Assembly (NCBI RefSeq): GCF_025642255.1
Contig: NZ_CP106759.1
Location: forward strand, 2,135,501 to 2,199,500
Source of the DNA: Stenotrophomonas maltophilia
GTDB lineage: Bacteria > Pseudomonadota > Gammaproteobacteria > Xanthomonadales > Xanthomonadaceae
Length of the DNA stretch: 64,000 bases
Direction: 5' to 3'
The translations under genes and the position numbers were made by a program. Numbering within the stretch: the stretch's first letter is position 1; each line of letters opens with the position of its first letter. Below the pieces are notes generated by a model. That model saw nothing but the letters and a program-made list of their open reading frames with translations. It ran no database searches and had not been told where the DNA came from. Below are positions 61,908-64,000 of the stretch, piece by piece.

Positions 61908-64000
61908 CTATCGACGCTGTGTGCCACCCTCTCCACGCGCCTGCGGTTCGCGGGCCTGCGGGAACTGGAAAGCACTGTCTACGTCGTAGCCGCTGGCCGC
62001 GGTCGTGCCGCGTGCCGGCGGGTTGATGCTGCTGCTGGCGTTGCCGAAGCCCAGGATCTGCACGCTGATCACCGAAGGCTGGTTGCGCCGGGCATCCTCC
62101 TGGCTCTTGCGGATCACATCCTGCGCCGCCTGGCTGGCACTGCTGGCGGCGGCGCTGGCCGAAGCCAGCGCGTTGACGTTCACCGATGCCTGCACCGGCA
62201 GGCCCTTGCTGTCTCCCTGCACCTGGATGTTGGCCGCATTGAGTACCTGCAGCGCGGCCAGATTGATGTTGCCCGACACACGGATGCCCGCCTCGCCCGC
62301 ATCGATGGTGCCCAGCGGCGCGATCAGATCCACATCGCCCGGCGCGACTTCCGCGATCGGATTGAGGGTGGCAATGCCCGCACCACTGGCCGGCGCCTGG
62401 GGCGACAGGATCACATTGCCCCAGGTGTCATAGACGCGCCGTGGCGGTGTGTACAACAGCGTGGTGCGCGAGCCGCGACCGGCATTGATGTCGCCCTGTT
62501 CCGACCACGCCAGGATGTCGCCACCGAAGGTGGTCATCACCCGCGACAGGCCCAGCAGCACGCTGTCCTGGCTGAACAGGCGGATATCGCCCTGCCCCTG
62601 GGTGACGAGGCCGGCACTGGCAGGCGGCACCACCCCCTGTACACCCACCACGATCTGGCCTCCCGGTGCCATCAGTTCGATGTTGCCGCCCGCCTCGGTG
62701 CGCACACCGGAGCCACCGTACATCACGATATCGCCGGTTCGGTCGATCGTCGCACCGGCCGCATTCCTGTCCGGCATCAGCGTGGCGATGGCCTCGCGCC
62801 CGCGCAGATAGGAGCCGAAGCGCGGCCCTTCCGCATCGGTGTACTCGCGTCCGCCTTCGCGCAGCTCGGCGTAGTAGATCTGCCGCAGGAAGATGCGCTG
62901 CTGTTCCTGCGGCAACGCATCGAACGCTGCCAGCGCTGCCTCGCCATCGGCGGCCATGCCGAAGCGTTGCTGCAGCCACTGCTTCAGTTCCTGGTCGTAG
63001 ACCTTGACTGCCCTGCCCGGCTGCGACGCAAGCGATTGCGCGGGATCGGCCAGGTTTGCGGGATCCAGATAGCGGGCACGCAGGGCGGCGAAATCGATCT
63101 GCTGGTTGCCGGCCGTCAGCGCGATGCTGGCACCCGGACGGGTGTCACCCTGCACGATGCCACCGAGGCTGACGATGCTGCCCGCCTCCTCCTGGCGCAG
63201 CTGACGGCCGGCACTGATCTCGACGTTGCCGGGGCCGGCGATCGTCGCGTCCAGATGCACGATGTCACGTCCCGCCGCCGCCACCGTGATATCGGTGGGC
63301 GCGCTGTTCAACGCGGTCATCGACACGCCGAGGATGTCCCGCCCTGCCCGCAGCTGCACCGCGCCTGCTGCCTCGAACCAGTTCAGCTGCGTGCGCTGCC
63401 AGGCGGTGCCGTCGAGCGTGCGTTGGGCGCCTGTCGCCAGGCCGATGATGTCGCCCTGCACGGCGTAGAAGCGGCTTGGTGCCAGTGCCGAGGAGACCGT
63501 GGACAACGGCGTACCGGGGCCGAACGCGAACAGCGGAAGCGATGCCTCCGGCGAGGCGATGTTGCCATCGACCGACAGGTTGTGCCGCGGACGCGTCACA
63601 TTACCGCTGGCATCGCGTTGCTCGGCAACGAATGCGGGGTCGAACGGCCCCGGCAGGCGCGCATCCGCGCCCGAGCGCGTGATCTGGGTCGCGCCGCTGC
63701 GGGCGAAGATGCTGCCGCCGGCCAGGACGTCCAGCCGCCCGGTGGCCGAGGGCGCCAGCAGGATCACATCCTGCGTCCCCGTCACGGCACTGATCCGGTC
63801 CAGCTTGATGTCACCCTGGGCGGCAACGGCGCTGAAGCGCGAAGGATAGAGCCAGTAGTTCAGCAGCTCCTCCCGGCTGCCCGGTGCCAGCGCAACCTGC
63901 TCGGGCCACAGATTGCTGCCGGTCACGTTCTCCGGCCCGGCGAGGCCCGGCGCCAGGTCACCACCGGCACTGAACAGATCCACGGCTGTGTTGGCGGTCC
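61908..64000 (-). CDS. filamentous-haemagglutinin-like TpsA (DUF3739), C-terminal part
   Basis: The frame is open to the window edge, so only the last ~697 residues are seen. Repetitive beta-helix text is clear: GDIKLDRISAVTGTQDVILL, GAVQLRAGRDILGVSMTALN, GNVEISAGRQLRQEEAGSIV. A DUF3739-type C-terminal region follows, with a helical insert (LKQWLQQRFGMAADGEAALA, FLRQIYYAELREGG), GDIVMYGGSGVRTEAGGNIE and the tail VSVQILGFGNASSSIN. TpsA proteins are exported by TpsB and form surface filaments or adhesins. DUF3739 is typical of the PdtA-like group. The partner TpsB is encoded 2.7 kb away. Confidence 0.85.
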   Translation of the reverse strand, partial: TANTAVDLFSAGGDLAPGLAGPENVTGSNLWPEQVALAPGSREELLNYWLYPSRFSAVAAQGDIKLDRISAVTGTQDVILLAPSATGRLDVLAGGSIFARSGATQITRSGADARLPGPFDPAFVAEQRDASGNVTRPRHNLSVDGNIASPEASLPLFAFGPGTPLSTVSSALAPSRFYAVQGDIIGLATGAQRTLDGTAWQRTQLNWFEAAGAVQLRAGRDILGVSMTALNSAPTDITVAAAGRDIVHLDATIAGPGNVEISAGRQLRQEEAGSIVSLGGIVQGDTRPGASIALTAGNQQIDFAALRARYLDPANLADPAQSLASQPGRAVKVYDQELKQWLQQRFGMAADGEAALAAFDALPQEQQRIFLRQIYYAELREGGREYTDAEGPRFGSYLRGREAIATLMPDRNAAGATIDRTGDIVMYGGSGVRTEAGGNIELMAPGGQIVVGVQGVVPPASAGLVTQGQGDIRLFSQDSVLLGLSRVMTTFGGDILAWSEQGDINAGRGSRTTLLYTPPRRVYDTWGNVILSPQAPASGAGIATLNPIAEVAPGDVDLIAPLGTIDAGEAGIRVSGNINLAALQVLNAANIQVQGDSKGLPVQASVNVNALASASAAASSASQAAQDVIRKSQEDARRNQPSVISVQILGFGNASSSINPPARGTTAASGYDVDSAFQFPQAREPQARGEGGTQRR

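Noticed and set aside
61693..61989. 98-codon frame after gspJ
   Set aside because: Runs through a strong hairpin and into the tpsA gene on the other strand; no ribosome-binding site or pseudopilin-like sequence, so not gspK.

Overview
The window is a GC-rich, densely coding chromosomal segment of a Stenotrophomonas (Xanthomonadaceae). The best markers are a divergent L1-type subclass B3 metallo-beta-lactamase, a GTAG-tagged palindrome typical of S. maltophilia SMAG repeats, and CopL-like, Slam/hemophilin and ZrgA loci. No tRNA, rRNA, CRISPR, insertion sequence or prophage gene was seen. No gene-free stretch reaches 300 bases.

Layout. 0-5.5 kb: an SPFH/zinc-ribbon membrane operon, an AprI/Inh-type inhibitor, a cation efflux protein, and a 3-methyladenine glycosylase broken by one extra G. 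5.5-8.6 kb: exonuclease III, a YcaQ-like glycosylase, proline iminopeptidase. 8.6-14.9 kb: a four-gene overlapping operon, adaptor - RND pump - response regulator - kinase. 15.0-19.2 kb: a magnesium locus with a 29-residue leader peptide that starts with an acidic/proline run, two competing hairpins, an MgtE-N-like protein, MgtA and MgtC. 19.3-21.9 kb: a FixLJ-like two-component pair followed by the L1 lactamase. 22-28.5 kb: DUF411 and CopL-like copper proteins, a YdeP-type molybdoenzyme with FdhD, and a DHA2 efflux pump with its TetR repressor. 28.6-33.5 kb: a six-gene operon (ZrgA, ABC ATPase, permease, two DUF3299 proteins, one unknown) sharing a Zur-box-like palindrome with a divergent MerC-domain gene. 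33.6-37 kb: CopC, CopD and a metal two-component system. 37-44.4 kb: LysR/SDR pair, GH92 mannosidase, a thioredoxin gene with TGA at its active-site cysteine, a host-attachment protein, and an HWE kinase with a receiver-only partner. 44.5-51.7 kb: a haem-uptake locus in the order FecI-type sigma, FecR, TonB-dependent receptor with signalling domain, secreted hemophilin-like protein, Slam translocator. 52-54.5 kb: OsmC, an orphan Phd-like antitoxin, a porin. 54.6-64 kb: a TpsB/TpsA two-partner system with a DUF2341-ExbB fusion, ExbD, TonB, porin, and four type II secretion components (GspC, H, I, J).

How it fits together. Much of the window handles metals: magnesium (leader-MgtA-MgtC), zinc (Zur operon), copper (CopCD-RS, DUF411, CopL) and haem iron (hemophilin/Slam). 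The last 10 kb resemble, as far as I recall that locus, the Pseudomonas aeruginosa region combining hxc type II secretion, pdtA/pdtB and exbB2/exbD2. A Pho-box-like sequence upstream of tpsB suggests phosphate control here too.

The strongest candidates for something undescribed are the MgtL-like leader switch, the coupling of a Slam-secreted hemophilin to FecIR surface signalling, and the Pho-linked TPS/T2SS/ExbBD locus. Assignments rest on reading motifs and on remembered family features; no database search was run.
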